A stretch of DNA of 64,000 nucleotides from Oscarella lobularis. Taxonomy: Eukaryota; Porifera; Homoscleromorpha; Homosclerophorida; Oscarellidae. The notes below the pieces were generated by a model. It ran no database searches. It worked only from the letters and a program-made list of their open reading frames with translations, and was not told the DNA's origin. The stretch's first letter is position 1, and each line of letters opens with the position of its first letter. A program made the position numbers and the translations under genes. The DNA is taken from the NCBI RefSeq assembly GCF_947507565.1, contig NC_089176.1:1674001-1738000 (forward strand), given 5' to 3'. Positions 22,527 through 34,600 of this stretch are shown one piece after another.

Positions 22527-23874
22527 ATGAGACCGTTGTTCTTCTTCTGTTGTACTCTAACGCTGCTTTCTTTATCCAAAACTAACGACGAGAAGAAGAA
22601 GAACGTCTTGTTCATTGTCGTCGACGATCTTCGTCCCGATATCGGCGCTTATGGTCAGAACTACGTCCATACTCCGAACAAGCTAGCCAAAGAGTCGCTA
22701 ATCTTTGATCGCGCCTACTGCCAGCAAGCGGTCTGCGCTCCGTCGAGAAGACGTCCCGATACGACAAATTCGTAGAATTTCATTGCGAGCCCGGAGTAGG
22801 CCTCAACTGGACGTCGCTGCCTCAATATTTCAAAAACCACGGACACTTTTCGTCCGGAGTGGGCAAACTCTACCACATTCACTTGCCTCCAAACTTCGAT
22901 CCGCCGTCGTGGTCCGACATTGATCACTTTCCTTTTGCCTATCCGCCGGGGGCCCATTGCCCGAACACTATCTGGTGTCCTCTTCCTCGAAACGGCACCT
23001 ATTTCCGCGATATCAATTCAACGGCGATCTTTCGCAAGCGACGTCCAGTATGCGGCTAAATCAAAACAGCCCTTCTTTTTGGGTATAGGTCTTCACCAGC
23101 CTCACCTGCCGTGGCGATTTCCCGAAGAATTCTTGAAAACGTCCTGGCATCGATAAAATAGCTCCAGCAAAACACCGTCTGCCGCCTGTGGGAATGCCGC
23201 CTATCGCCTGGAACACGTGCATAAAAGAGAAACGATTCTCCGACATTCATTATCCTCACAACTGAACAACGCCAGACTTTCAACAAATGATGCGCCGCGC
23301 CTACTACACGGCGACAAGTTTCACGGATTCTCTTGTTGGAGTAGTTCTCGACAGCTTGGAATGGTCTCGTTCCACGCCGATCACGGTTGGCAACTCGGCG
23401 AACACAACGAATGGTGTAAGATGACTAACTTTGAACTAGCTACTCGAGTGCCTCTCATGATACGAGTTCCGTGGAAAAAGCAGGCCATGGGTAAAAGTAC
23501 GATGGCACTCGTTGAACTCGTGGACCCTGTTGACCTCGCCGGACTTCCTCCTCCAAGTGAAGAGAACTTGGAAGGAATGGCTGCTTTATTTGATGACGTC
23601 AGCAAGACTGTCAAGAACGTTTTCACTTTCCCAATATCCTAGATGCAATCCCGATCCCACAAGTGAGGGCTATCGTTACACGGAATGGGTGCAATGGAAC
23701 GGTTCTGCACTGAAACCCGTGTGGGAGAATCAAGTGGGCGTAGAATTGTACGACCATCAAAACGACGATGAGGCCGATTTCGACGCATTCGAGAACGAAA
23801 ATGTCGCATCTAATAATGCTGATGTAGTGAAAATGCTCAGTCAACAACAGTTGCACAAACTTTTAGGCTATTAG
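22527..23874 (+). pseudogene. Decayed tandem copy of iduronate-2-sulfatase
   Basis: This is a head-to-tail duplicate of the sulfatase at 20933. It starts with a signal-like [16 protein letters not shown] and retains [13 protein letters not shown] and CAPSR. It then lacks the six residues after CAPSR, has TAG at 22773-22775 where the intact copy has Trp, and loses about ten bases just after, shifting the frame. Further small deletions scatter the homology over all three frames (for example the loss between TDSL and FHADHGWQ). The end HKLLGY matches HNLVGH of the intact copy. It cannot make active enzyme. Confidence 0.92.
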
Positions 23875-24496
23875 ACTCTTTATCAGCCTTACCGTGATGC
23901 GTATCCGCTTCTAACTTGACAGAAAACGTTCAATGCATGCTTTTGAGTGTGCAATAAATAGCAATTCGTAGAGAAAACTCGCTGACACTTCAGTAGGCCA
24001 GTCTATAACCATGGTCTAACTAAGACCTGGTCCATCTCACGCCCCAGGCGACAGAGCTTTAAAGAAGAACGAGTCAGACAGCGACAGAGCAGAATATCTA
24101 CCGTCAGACGACCAAGAGGGCCGCTGTTTCCACGAGAAAAAATTAGATGTCCCGTATTGTAGTCTACGTGCACTACCTTTTTATTTTAGAGCAATCATTG
24201 TTCGGCCTGGGCAAGCATAGCATTACCGAGTGACAGTGAAAAAGAGACGGATACGGAAGCCAAAAAAATGACACTAGAAATACGGATAAACAGATAAAGG
24301 GCGGAATCCCGTGATTTAGACGCGTAGAAGAGGCAGTAGAGCATTGTCTAGTTTCAAACGACTTAGATAACGCTGATTGGGATTTTATGCGTGATCATCT
24401 CTACCTGCATCCTGCTGCTGCATAGGTAAACTACGCTATGCCTCAGCTTGAACACCCCAGGGTGCATTGCAATTTCAAAGGGCACCTGCGGTCGCT
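23875..24496. other. Intergenic, no gene seen
   Basis: An AATAAA lies near 23954 just after the sulfatase pseudogene and could be its old polyadenylation signal. An upstream first exon of the lectin gene, including any signal peptide, may lie in this stretch, but I cannot place it. No repeat or RNA gene was recognised. Confidence 0.4.
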
Positions 24497-25891
24497 ATGG
24501 TTGCCAAAAAGGGTCCATCAGGTCCTTCGAGTCAACAGAATTGTTTCCAGGTAATAAATAAACTGTAATCAATATTTCGCTGATGTTTCGAATTTAGGGG
24601 CCTCCAGGGACGCCTGGTTTGCACGGCCGCGACGGAATTCCAGGAGTGCCAGGTTGGTTATTTTGTAAGAAAACTGCCAAGCTCTTTGAATTACACTGCC
24701 TGACTATGTAGGGATTCCAGGCTCTAAAGGAGACAAGGTGCTTTGATAATTGCAGGCCCGTTGTTCTCTTTGTAACAAAACGCTATTTTTGTCATTTAGG
24801 GACCTGCTGGAACATTATCTCAGGAAGTCAGTCTTTTTTAGCATGAGCAGTGATTTTATCTCAGCGTTGGTCTATACTAGGAAAGACGTGAAATAGATAA
24901 GCTTAAATCACAACTAGCCAATATGATGAATACTGTAAACGACCTCAAAGGTATTTAAATAATGACTAGAAATGTGCAACGCTATGTTTTCTTGCATTAG
25001 ATCGCCTTCTTGTAATTGAAAACGGTACCAAGGTCGTCTCTCCCTCCCTCAAGCCGAGACACCAATGGTCCTCTTCGGGTATATTAAAAATAGTTCCTCT
25101 TTTAATTGTCTCTTAACGTTATCTGGTAGCTGGTGCAAGAGGTGAACGAGATAATCCTGCACAATCTTGTAAAGAAATTAAATTTCATTATCCTCAGAGC
25201 CAATCAGGTATGCCACCGTGAGTGTGACGTGCAACTGACATCATGGGTACAGGTATCTACTTGCTAAAGACACCGTCTGGTATCCTCTATCGAACATACT
25301 GCGAAATGACGGTAGATGGCGGTGGATTTACTTTCGTTGCGTCCATAGCAGAAGGCACTGGTTGGGAGTTTAATTCTCGAAGGTGGACAGACACCAGCGT
25401 ATTCAATGACGACCTTCTTCTACCACTAAGGGGAACTAAAGTTGACAGAAAAGTAATCAGTTACAAAGTATTGCCTCTGAAAGAAGTCATGATTACAGAC
25501 CACACACTTCACAATTATCACGTCATGTTCAATTTTAAAGATTCTGATTTGAAGTTCTCGTCGCTTCGGGATGCTTTCGCCAACGGTGGAAACTATCTGT
25601 GGGCTACCAGGAAGACTTCCAGAGGCAGTGGGATTTGGGAAGTCACCGAACTGGGCTTTCAATAACGTTGACTCAAAAAGTCACTGTTACAATGGCCGCG
25701 TTGCCGTCTGCAAGCAAACGAGTGCACGTCATACTGGTGGAGGAACCCTTATTGGAATATCATGCCGAGGAAGCCGTAACCACGATGTCAATTTATATAG
25801 AAGTGTGCAGAGTCACGCTTACACTTGCAACGGCGAAACTCACAGTCTCTCTATAGCACCAGACTCTTACTACAACATTTTTGTTCGCTAG
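24497..25891 (+). CDS. Collagen-like, coiled-coil, intelectin/fibrinogen-like lectin (one frameshift)
   Basis: Nine exons join in frame: 24497-24550, 24598-24652, 24712-24737, 24800-24826, 24881-24950, 25001-25078, 25130-25207 and from 25253, with introns of about 40-60 nt. Gly-X-Y triplets (GPPGTPGLHGRDGIPGVP, GIPGSKGDK, GPAG) come first, then a short coiled coil (ERREIDKLKSQLANMM). The lectin domain opens SCKEIKFHYPQSQSG and continues YLLKTPSG, YCEMTVDGGGFTFVAS and later NWAFNNVDSKSHCYNGRVAVC. The layout recalls ficolin, collectin and intelectin pattern-recognition proteins. Within the last exon the frame must shift by one base near 25640, otherwise TAA at 25663 truncates the domain. No signal peptide is seen, so the true start is probably upstream. 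Confidence 0.68.
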
Positions 25892-26466
25892 ACATTGCTT
25901 TGTGCTTCTGTTACCTGCTGCTGCACTGTGAATTCAGCAGCACTGCATGTACTTGCTGATTCAAACAGCAACTTCCGGCCTTGTACACTCACGCTTGCAC
26001 TTGCTATTGATACAACACAAAGAAAGTTTGACTCCTTAAAGCCGGCATATAGGCGTTTGTCGCTACTAGTAGAAAGTTACAATAGTTTGAACGGAATTTT
26101 TTACAGTAGGGGCGTGCTGAACACAGATAGAAAAGATTAATTATGCTGAAAGGGTCTAATTGGTGAGCAAAGATATGTATTCCGTCGAGAGTATGTATTA
26201 AATTTGTTTCCGCTGGGTTGTATCATGTTGACTCCTATTTTTGGGCGGTCCTAGAGAGTGAAACAAAGACATTGCTTGCTCTATTCTATGGTGTTAGAGT
26301 GAATAACACAAATTGGTTGACGCTTTTGTCTACGTAGCTGCGACATGTGATTGGACGTCGAGTAATGAGATTATCTCGGCTGCGTCGTCACGGTGCGTTT
26401 ATTTTGCCCGGCCGTCTTTGACCGAAGACGTCCCGCTGTACTCTACGCTGTCCGCTACTTGAAAAT
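25892..26466. other. Intergenic, nothing recognised
   Basis: No open frame with recognisable homology, repeat or RNA gene is visible. The stretch must contain the 3' end of the lectin gene and the 5' region of the next gene. Confidence 0.35.
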
Positions 26467-27910
26467 ATGACTGCCGGTGCAACTGAACTTGCCTATATGT
26501 TGGACGAGTTTGACGATCTCTTTCTATCGGCCGCTGCTGGCATCGCTGCGCGTCACGACATAGTCTCGGAGGACGACCTTCATCACTTCCTTTCGCTGGG
26601 AACGCCAAAGTGCGAAATGACCCCATTCGGCGTAAGGAAGCTGCTTTGTGATAGGCTTTGGATGGCCACGCCCGAGACAAGGACGCTTTTCGCAAACGAT
26701 TTGGGCAGTATGTACGGACATCATTGTGAAGCAAAGTCAAAGTATCTTCGAAAGCATCTGCAATCTTTGAATAAAGCTGTCGTGCGAATGATAGAGACGC
26801 TGAAAAGCGGAGCGGGGCGTTTTCCTTGCCGGGGACTTGAAGTCCCCAGTCCCCAAAGAGAGGGAGGAGCTAAGTAAGGATAACAAAATATTTCTCTCAG
26901 ATTCACATGCATAAGATTTCTTGCTAGAACAAAACAGTTGGAGATAAATCGACGACCCAAAAGTGCTTCGTCCGGACCATGTCCTTCCGACGACTCGGAA
27001 GGACCTGAACCGCCTCAGTTTCCGAGTCTTCCTGACATTTGCGACAATTCCGAAGCGAAGAAAGGAAGAGCTAAAACGAGTGAAAGCGTAGCTGCTGAAG
27101 CTTCACTGCCTTTTCCTCCTACGGACGTCGACACACTTACTGGTATATTGTATATATATATCAAAGAGGCGGCATCTATATATTTTCGTCTTTACAGATC
27201 CTAGCACGCTTATGTGCGAAAAACATTACATATCGGCTGACGAGAAGCGCTTCCGCTCTGCAACTCCTCGTCAGTTGATCGCGTCCTTTACGACTGAAGG
27301 CAGTAAGGTGCAGAAATACCTTTACGAAAAGTTTGTCCAGTCAGCCGGCTGTGTTTCTGAAACCGACTTTGATAAGTTGTGGAAAGCAGCGAATCCGCTC
27401 ATTCTCATCTTCCGGTGTGCTTGGCAATCAGTTTATATGGAGCATCTTCATCATTGCTTCAGCCTTCCTCCTGGGTCAGAAGGAGTTGTTGTCCTATCGA
27501 AGAAAAGCGATCTCCATGTGTTATTCGGTTGCCCAAACTGCTGCGTTGGCCGCCTTGTAAACAAAATTGTTTCTCAAATTACTCAAAAAATGAAGAAAAT
27601 GAACATGACAGTGGAGGAACTCGTTAGCTTGGAAGAATTTGCTTTCCTTACACCGCCTGATGATGTCTCCTTTAACAGGGAAAGCCTAAAAGCTCTTGAC
27701 CAGGCTAGGCGTCAAATAAGGAATTGCCTCCTTACACTGACGGAAGGATCTATGACTGGAGCAAAGCGTTTTTCCAAAATGACTTCTATGACAACCAAAA
27801 GCAAAATTTTTGCCGAAGCGATTTCGCTGTGCATCAGCCGTGCTCAGAGTGAAGGTTCATTGCAAGATTGCAAAGATGGACTTAAGGCTCTTTCTAATCT
27901 GATTTATTGA
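26467..27910 (+). CDS. Unknown three-exon gene
   Basis: I do not recognise this protein. Exons 26467-26873, 26901-27142 and 27198-27910 join into 453 residues with no stop. The first exon is rich in Leu and acidic residues (ELAYMLDEFDDLFLSAAAG), the second is a Pro/Ser-rich linker, and the third has several Cys and a helical look (QKMKKMNMTVEELVSLEEF). No signal peptide or transmembrane segment is seen, so it is probably intracellular. Joining exons 1 and 2 needs an intron of only 27 nt with a GTAAGG donor and a CTCAG acceptor. Without it, TAA at 26875-26877 ends a 136-residue protein, and the downstream exons would belong to another transcript. Confidence 0.55.
26831..26847. other. Perfect 17-bp hairpin inside coding exon
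   Basis: GGGGACTTGAAGTCCCC is an 8-bp stem around one base. It lies about 26 bases before the candidate 27-nt intron, where it could affect splice-site use. It may also be chance. Confidence 0.45.
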
Positions 27911-28532
27911 GCGTGCTTTTGCGAACAGCTGGGGTTACGGTTATTATGTTACTATGTATGTTCTGTCCACGTGATGCATTGTGAGTTTATCCGGGACCTG
28001 ATGTTTCTATCTCTAAGAAGCGTTCCAATACGTTTTGCCTCCTACTTAGAAGTTGTATCCTTTTCTCAGATTCACACTATGTCTGCCCTTGTGAAGAATG
28101 ATCAAGATCAGGTGAGGTCCCTTTCGAGGAAACGAAATGTTTCCGTATCGCCGCCAGGTGGCAAGTGGACCTACGGACAGGCTTATACACGACAGAGGTC
28201 CGTCTAACGAAGAAATAGAATGCATGTCTTGGCTTAGGGGTGGATTCTGAACGAGCTTCTCTTCGTTTTCAGATTTCCGCACGAGTTTGTTGTTTTAATT
28301 ACGTTCTTATAGTCAACAGATGTTGCTCTTAAACAGCGTTGGCGGCAAAATAATTGGAGATTCTTTATCTAATTACTGATTGATTTTAGACCCCTCGTGC
28401 GAAGGTTTAGCCCATGCAGAGCGAGGGGAGGGGGCGCCTCTAAACCAATAAATCCTGTGAGACGCGCAAAGTGCGTGTCAGAGGCGATCAAAGTCCCTTT
28501 TCATTGTGTTATCCTTTTTTGGCCCGCTCTCA
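27911..28532. other. Intergenic; upstream region of gene B
   Basis: No convincing gene was found. A short open stretch from an ATG at 28079 (MSALVKNDQDQ followed by a GTGAGG donor) might be an isolated first exon, but it has no partner. The last 150 bp precede the gene B start and presumably include its promoter. No TATA box stands out. Confidence 0.35.
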
Positions 28533-28620
28533 ATGGCGTCGAACGGAGACAAGGAAGAGACCGTCGCCAAGATGATCCTCGTGATCTTCCTTTTGACTAC
28601 TGGCGTTTTGTCCCAAAAAG
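28533..28620 (+). other. Gene B exon 1: signal peptide
   Basis: The ATG at 28533 is followed by a hydrophilic start ([13 protein letters not shown]) and then the hydrophobic core [14 protein letters not shown]. The ATG at codon 14 would give a more classical signal peptide and is an alternative start. The exon ends in phase 1 at AAAAAG. Confidence 0.75.
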
Positions 28621-31600
28621 GCAAGTGTGACGCACGACGCACTGTTCACCCACGCGGCCATATCGGTCACGATGCTGCATGGGACTACGCGCTATTAACG
28701 CGACGGTATATACAGTATATATAGAGGCTTGCTGTAGTTGATCCCGTTTTTGAGACGTACGTGTGTCTAGGCGGTTTCGGTTATCAGTTGTTGCTACTTT
28801 TTGATTATTTTTGTGGCAAAATGTGTGAGGCGTGAGATCGCCTGTCGCAGTTCGTATGTTGTGCGAGAACGAGTTCTCTCGTTACCTTGGAGCTAGCTAA
28901 CATTTGTGCCTTGACGCTTACCTTTGCTTTAGTTAGTTAGTTAGTTGATTAAAATCTTTCATTAAGACATTTCCGCGATCGTTAGCTCGTTTTCTGAAAT
29001 TATCGCTGGAGGCCACGAAGTTGTAGGTGTGTTGGTTTCTGTGTACATTCTCGAGCCGGATCAGATCAAAGCATACTATAAATGGTCTATATTTAGGAAA
29101 TCCAACTTCCACGACGACGGAGGACACAACAGCCGCTGTTGGAACTGCACGTGCCTCGGAGCCCATTACAACTGGCACTCCTCCTGAGGAAACGACATGC
29201 GGAAGTGAGTTGTACGGGTGTTGATTTAGTCGTCATTTCCTCTGTTTCACTTAGGCATCAGTGTTCAACCCGTTGACGACGAAACGCGCGACATCATCCA
29301 GTCGTCTTCAATTACAGATTTTGTTGTAAATTCTGGCAATTTGAGCGCGTTGGTCAGAGTCGTCGTCTTTGATCCGGATCTGGGCGGCTGGCACGTTGAA
29401 TTTTCTTACGATTCGACTCTTCTTGTTCTCGTCAAGGCTTTAGGCTACTTAACCGTTTCGAGAGCGGTACGGGCGTACTGCGATACAGGTGAGACTGTTT
29501 ATAGCGTCTTTATTGTCTATATTTTCTACGTGTCCATTTAGAGAACCTCTTCGTCATTCGTCTGAAACGACTACTGGACTTTCAATCGGCCACGTACAAC
29601 GAATCCTTGTCATTAACGTCACGTCGAGAAAGGATTCGCTTTCTCTCACTCTCAACTTTCCAGTGAACGCTCTCGACGTCGAGACAGGAACGACTGTGGA
29701 TATCGGTATAAACGTTGTCGATCCATTCATTGGTGTTGAGCTTGCTCCACAACTCTTTCCCGAAACCTCTTCGTCTGAGCACGTATTTCTGGATAGTATA
29801 GTCCTCGGAGACATCTCCATCCGAAAATCTGGGACAAAAGATCAGGTTCATTTGAGGCGATGGGTTGAACTAGTTTTTCAGCTGAATGAAACAGCCAATG
29901 TCACAATCGGCGAGCGAATACCCGCGTGGTCTTTCAATGAAGAACGCGGTATTTGGATTGAGGAAGGTGACGGAGTAGTTTCATTGTCGTCAAATGGAAA
30001 TCTGACATGGACTTACAACGCAAGCGACTTGAAGTGGTGGAATTGCGATCGGCCCTGGACCGATACGAACTGCATTAAGGCAAATGTGACTCATATTCGC
30101 AATGGTGTCGTCTCTCTGTTCCCACTTCCAGACGCTATTGTTAGCGTCCAGGGACTGTCTTACAATTACTTCGCTTCTTCACCGACGTCTCGTACAGGCG
30201 ACGTGTGCTTGGAGGCGAAACGAGGGCAGCCGAGTTTAGTTCGCGTCGAGCACAGCCCTCTATTGTACGATAGCGGTAACGTGCTAGTGGTTGGTTCGCA
30301 GTTTTCGTCAGCTTGCCCATCGCAATCACTCGTATGGAGCCCAGTGAATTCATGGGATGCGGGGGATGTATGCGAGGAAGTGAATATTCTCTGTAGGCGA
30401 ATATAATTGAGTTAGCGTTTTGTATTCACTTATACTGTGTTCATTTCTTTTGACTAGTTTCCGATTGCGATGTTCTTGACGATCCCATTTCTGGGTTCAT
30501 TAGCCTATCGACGACAGTCTCCGTATATGGTTCCGTTGAAGTTCAAGCTGTTGCAAGAGTCTCTTGTTTGTCCGGATTTAATGTCTCCGGAGAGAGTGAA
30601 CTGGTCTGTCTTCCGAACGGACAATGGTCAGGCCCGATTCCTGAGTGCCGTATGTTACATTAATGAACTTTCGGTACTGTAATGACTGTTTTTTCGCAGT
30701 TCGTTTGAATCTTTCTTCAAATTCTACTTCTTTGATCAATCCGACTACTCCGCAGGAGCCAACGACTGTAGAGTCAACAGTTGAACCGAAATGTATCTCT
30801 GATCCTTGCCAAAATGGCGGAACGTGCGTGGAAAAAATTTTTCGCTTTCACGTGCATTTGCCTACGCGGATACACTGGAGGCGTATGCGAGACAGGTGAC
30901 TTGATTTTTTTTAGATGTAAACGTTTTTCTATTTTGTGATACCTTTTTTAGACATTGACGAATGTGCCTCTTCACCTTGCGCAAACGGCGGAATTTGCAT
31001 CAAAGGAGTTGACATATTCACGTGTCAGTGCTTAGCAGGCTACACCGGAAATGATTGCGAGACAGGTGAGATTTTTTTGGAAAATGAGTGTACAATAATT
31101 TGAGCGTTTTTTCTTTCTTTTCTTTTCTTCAGATATTGATGAATGTGCATCTTTTCCTTGCACCAATGGCGGAACGTGCATTGATGAAATTGAATATTTC
31201 ACTTGTCAGTGCATGCCTGGCTTCACCGGAGACCAATGCGAGACGAGTAAGGGTTCTTTTTCGTTACTTTTTTGGGCGACGTAGGGCGTTAGCGCCATAA
31301 CTCCTACCCAGCATTCCAATTCGATTTAATTAAATGTTTCCAAGTCACCAAAGCGCTTTCGCGACAAGTCGCTTGGCTACTTAGTGATGGCTTGCCGTAG
31401 CTATGCTTTGTAGGCGTATTGGTTCCTTAGTGTGAACGCAGGTGTCGTTTGTCTTCTTTCATAAAACTGCCAAAATGTTTGAAACAGGCGTGAATGATTG
31501 CGCTTCTTTGCCCTGTCAAAACAACGGAGCGTGCATAAACGAAATTAATCAATTCACGTGCCATTGCACAAGTTCTTTCACCGGAGTTGTCTGCGAAACG

Positions 31601-34600
31601 AGTGCGTTTTTGTGGAGTCAATCATTAGTTTTGTTTAAGTCTTTCTACTTAGATATCAACGAATGTGCGTCTGGGCCTTGTCAAAATAATGGAACTTGCG
31701 CCGATGGATTTGGCGTGTACACGTGCAATTGCAAATCTGGCTACACAGGAGACCAATGCGAGACGAGTAGTTGTTGCCTTTTCAGCAAGGTGCTTCTTGT
31801 AGAAGTTTTACTTTTTATTCAGATAGTGAGGAATGCGTATCTTTGCCTTGCAAAAACGGCGGAACTTGCCTCGATGGAGTTGACATATACACGTGTCAGT
31901 GTTTAGCAGGCTACACAGGAGACGATTGCGAGACGAGTGAGAGTTTGTTTGTCATGTTATTAATTCGTTTGTTTCCATTTTTCTTGTCTACTTCAGATAT
32001 CGACGAATGTGCGTCGTCGCCTTGCCAAAACAGAAAGTTGTGCATCGATGGAATTAACGAATTCGCGTGTCAGTGCATGTCGGGCTACACAGGAGACCAA
32101 TGCGAGACAAGTAAACGTTGCTTTATTCAGCAATGTGATTTTTAGGGAATTTATTCCTTTTTTTAGATATTGACGAGTGTGCGTCTTTTCCTTGCGAGAA
32201 CGGAGGAACGTGCATTGATGGAATTGACTATTTCATTTGTGAGTGCTTGGCAGGCTACACCGGAAACCAATGTGAAACGAGTGAGGGTGTTTCAATTGAT
32301 GATATCATGTCCCTTTGCACTCTTGCTTCATCTAGACTTTGACGAGTGCGCGTCTTATCCTTGTCAAAATAGAGGCAATTGCATTGATGGCATTGACGGA
32401 TACAAGTGTGACTGCGTTCCCGGTCATACCGGACTTTTTTGCGAAACAGGTAATCCGTCTCTCTGTTTTATTTCTTTTTCTTTTCTAAGTACCGACATTG
32501 GAATTGGTTGTGGTTTAGATATTGGCGAGTGTACCTCAGTGCCTTGCCTGAATAACGGAACGTGTGTGGACGAAATTAACCGATTCACGTGCATTTGCGA
32601 ACGCGGATTCTCTGGGAACGTCTGTGAAACACGTAAAATTTTTATAACTATAGGAAAGCCTTTCACGCTCTGGTTTTCTATATTAGATATTGGAGAATGC
32701 GGTTATGATCCTTGCCAGAATGGCGGAACGTGCATTGATGAGATCACCTTCTTTACGTGTATCTGCCTGAGAGGGTATTCCGGAGATGTTTGCGAGACGG
32801 GTGAGAGTGCATACTTTTTTCTTTTCATCTGTGAAATTAAGATATACGTCTCTAGACATTGACGAATGCGAATCGTCACCTTGCGAAAATGGCGGGACGT
32901 GTGTTGATAGCATTTCCGGGTACACCTGCACATGTGTGGATGGATTCACTGGAGATATATGCGAGACAGGTTAGTCGCAATCTTTAACGGTAAATCTACT
33001 GATCTCTCGCGTTGTGTGGAAAGATGTGAACGATACTATTCTATGCCTTGTCAAAATGAGGGAACCTGCGTTGATGACATCAACTGGCTCAGGTGTTTTT
33101 GTGTACTCGGATTTACAGGAGTCTACTGCGAGACCAGTAAGTTTTGCGTAAGTTTGGTTAAGTTTTATAAGCAATCGTTTTTCTTTTAGATATTAATGAA
33201 TGTTTGTCAGTTCCGTGCCTAAATGGCGGACGGTGCATTGACGGTGATAACGGGTACTTGTGCAACTGCTTGGCCGGGTACACAGGTTACCTTTGTGAAA
33301 CAGGTAATATTCTTTTTTATTTGGCACACATGGAATTTTCTGTGAATTTTTATTCAGATATTGACGAATGTGCATCTAGGCCGTGCCAGAATAACGAAAC
33401 CTGTGTTGATAAAATCAACGCGTTTTCGTGTCGCAGTGTGTCTGGCTATACAGACGAATGTTCTTCTACTCCTTGTCAAAACGAAGGAACGTGTATTGAT
33501 GGCATTGATGATTTTACGTGCGAATGCACACGCCGTTACACGGGCGCCGTTTGCGAGACTCGTAAAGGCATCATTAGGATTAGTGCTTCTTAATAGGATA
33601 TTTTCTTTATGTGCAGTTATTCTTTGCCCTGTTCTTTCGGCTGTTGAACCTTTATCTGTGTCAATTGGGCTTCGAACTGTCGGGACATTGGCACGCTTCA
33701 GTTGCGCCCCGGGATTTATTTTAAGAGCTGTTAGCATTCTATACTGCACCGAAGGCGGCAAATGGTCAAATTCAATTCCAAACTGCGAACGTAATTAAAA
33801 CTTATTTTTCCTGATTACCTAAACCTATATTTGATCTATGTCAAGGAATTCACTGTCGGCCTCTCGAAGCAGTTGAAAATGGCCATGTGTCAACTAATGC
33901 CACTGGATTTGGTACAGATGTTGTTTTTTCATGTAATCGCGGATACAACGTATTTGGGGCATCCTCATTGGCTTGCGCTTCAAACGGACGGTGGACCGGC
34001 GTTGAATGTCGTCTGCCGAAAGGAGGTTGGACATAATTCCTCAGGAATAGGACTTTCTGACTTTGTTTTTCAGTACTTCGTCTCGTTGGCGGCTCTTCGG
34101 AGTATGAGGGCCGCCTCGAGATTTACTACGATGGAGAGTGGGGAACAGTGTGTGACGACTCTTGGTCGATCCATGACGCAGCCGTCGTCTGTCGTCAGCT
34201 ATTTAACACAACTGCTATTGCACAGCGATCACGCGCCCACTTCGGTCGAGGTTTTGGAAAAATTTGGCTTGACGACGTCTGTTGTTGGGGATCCGAAACT
34301 CGTCTTGATCAATGTTTCCATCCTGGATGGGGCAAGCACGATTGTGGCCATCACAAAGATGCCGGAGTTTCTTGTTTCAGTAAGTCACTAATTGAGAGAT
34401 CTTAGTCGGTTGCTTTATATTTTTACGGTGATCCATCAGCACGCAGCTTTGGAATCTTTTAAATTGCAGTTATCTAAATTGATTTATTTCTCGGAGAAAT
34501 CGAAACGTTCTTTATGTAATGACGTATTATGGCCTAAGATATTCTGTCCTGTCATGTAGGCTCTCTTCCCGAGATCAGACTTGCTGGTGGCCGTGATTCT

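Noticed and set aside
31247-31487. Mobile element in a longer intron of gene B
   Set aside because: The intron is longer than its neighbours and has small palindromes, but I see no terminal repeats or target duplication.
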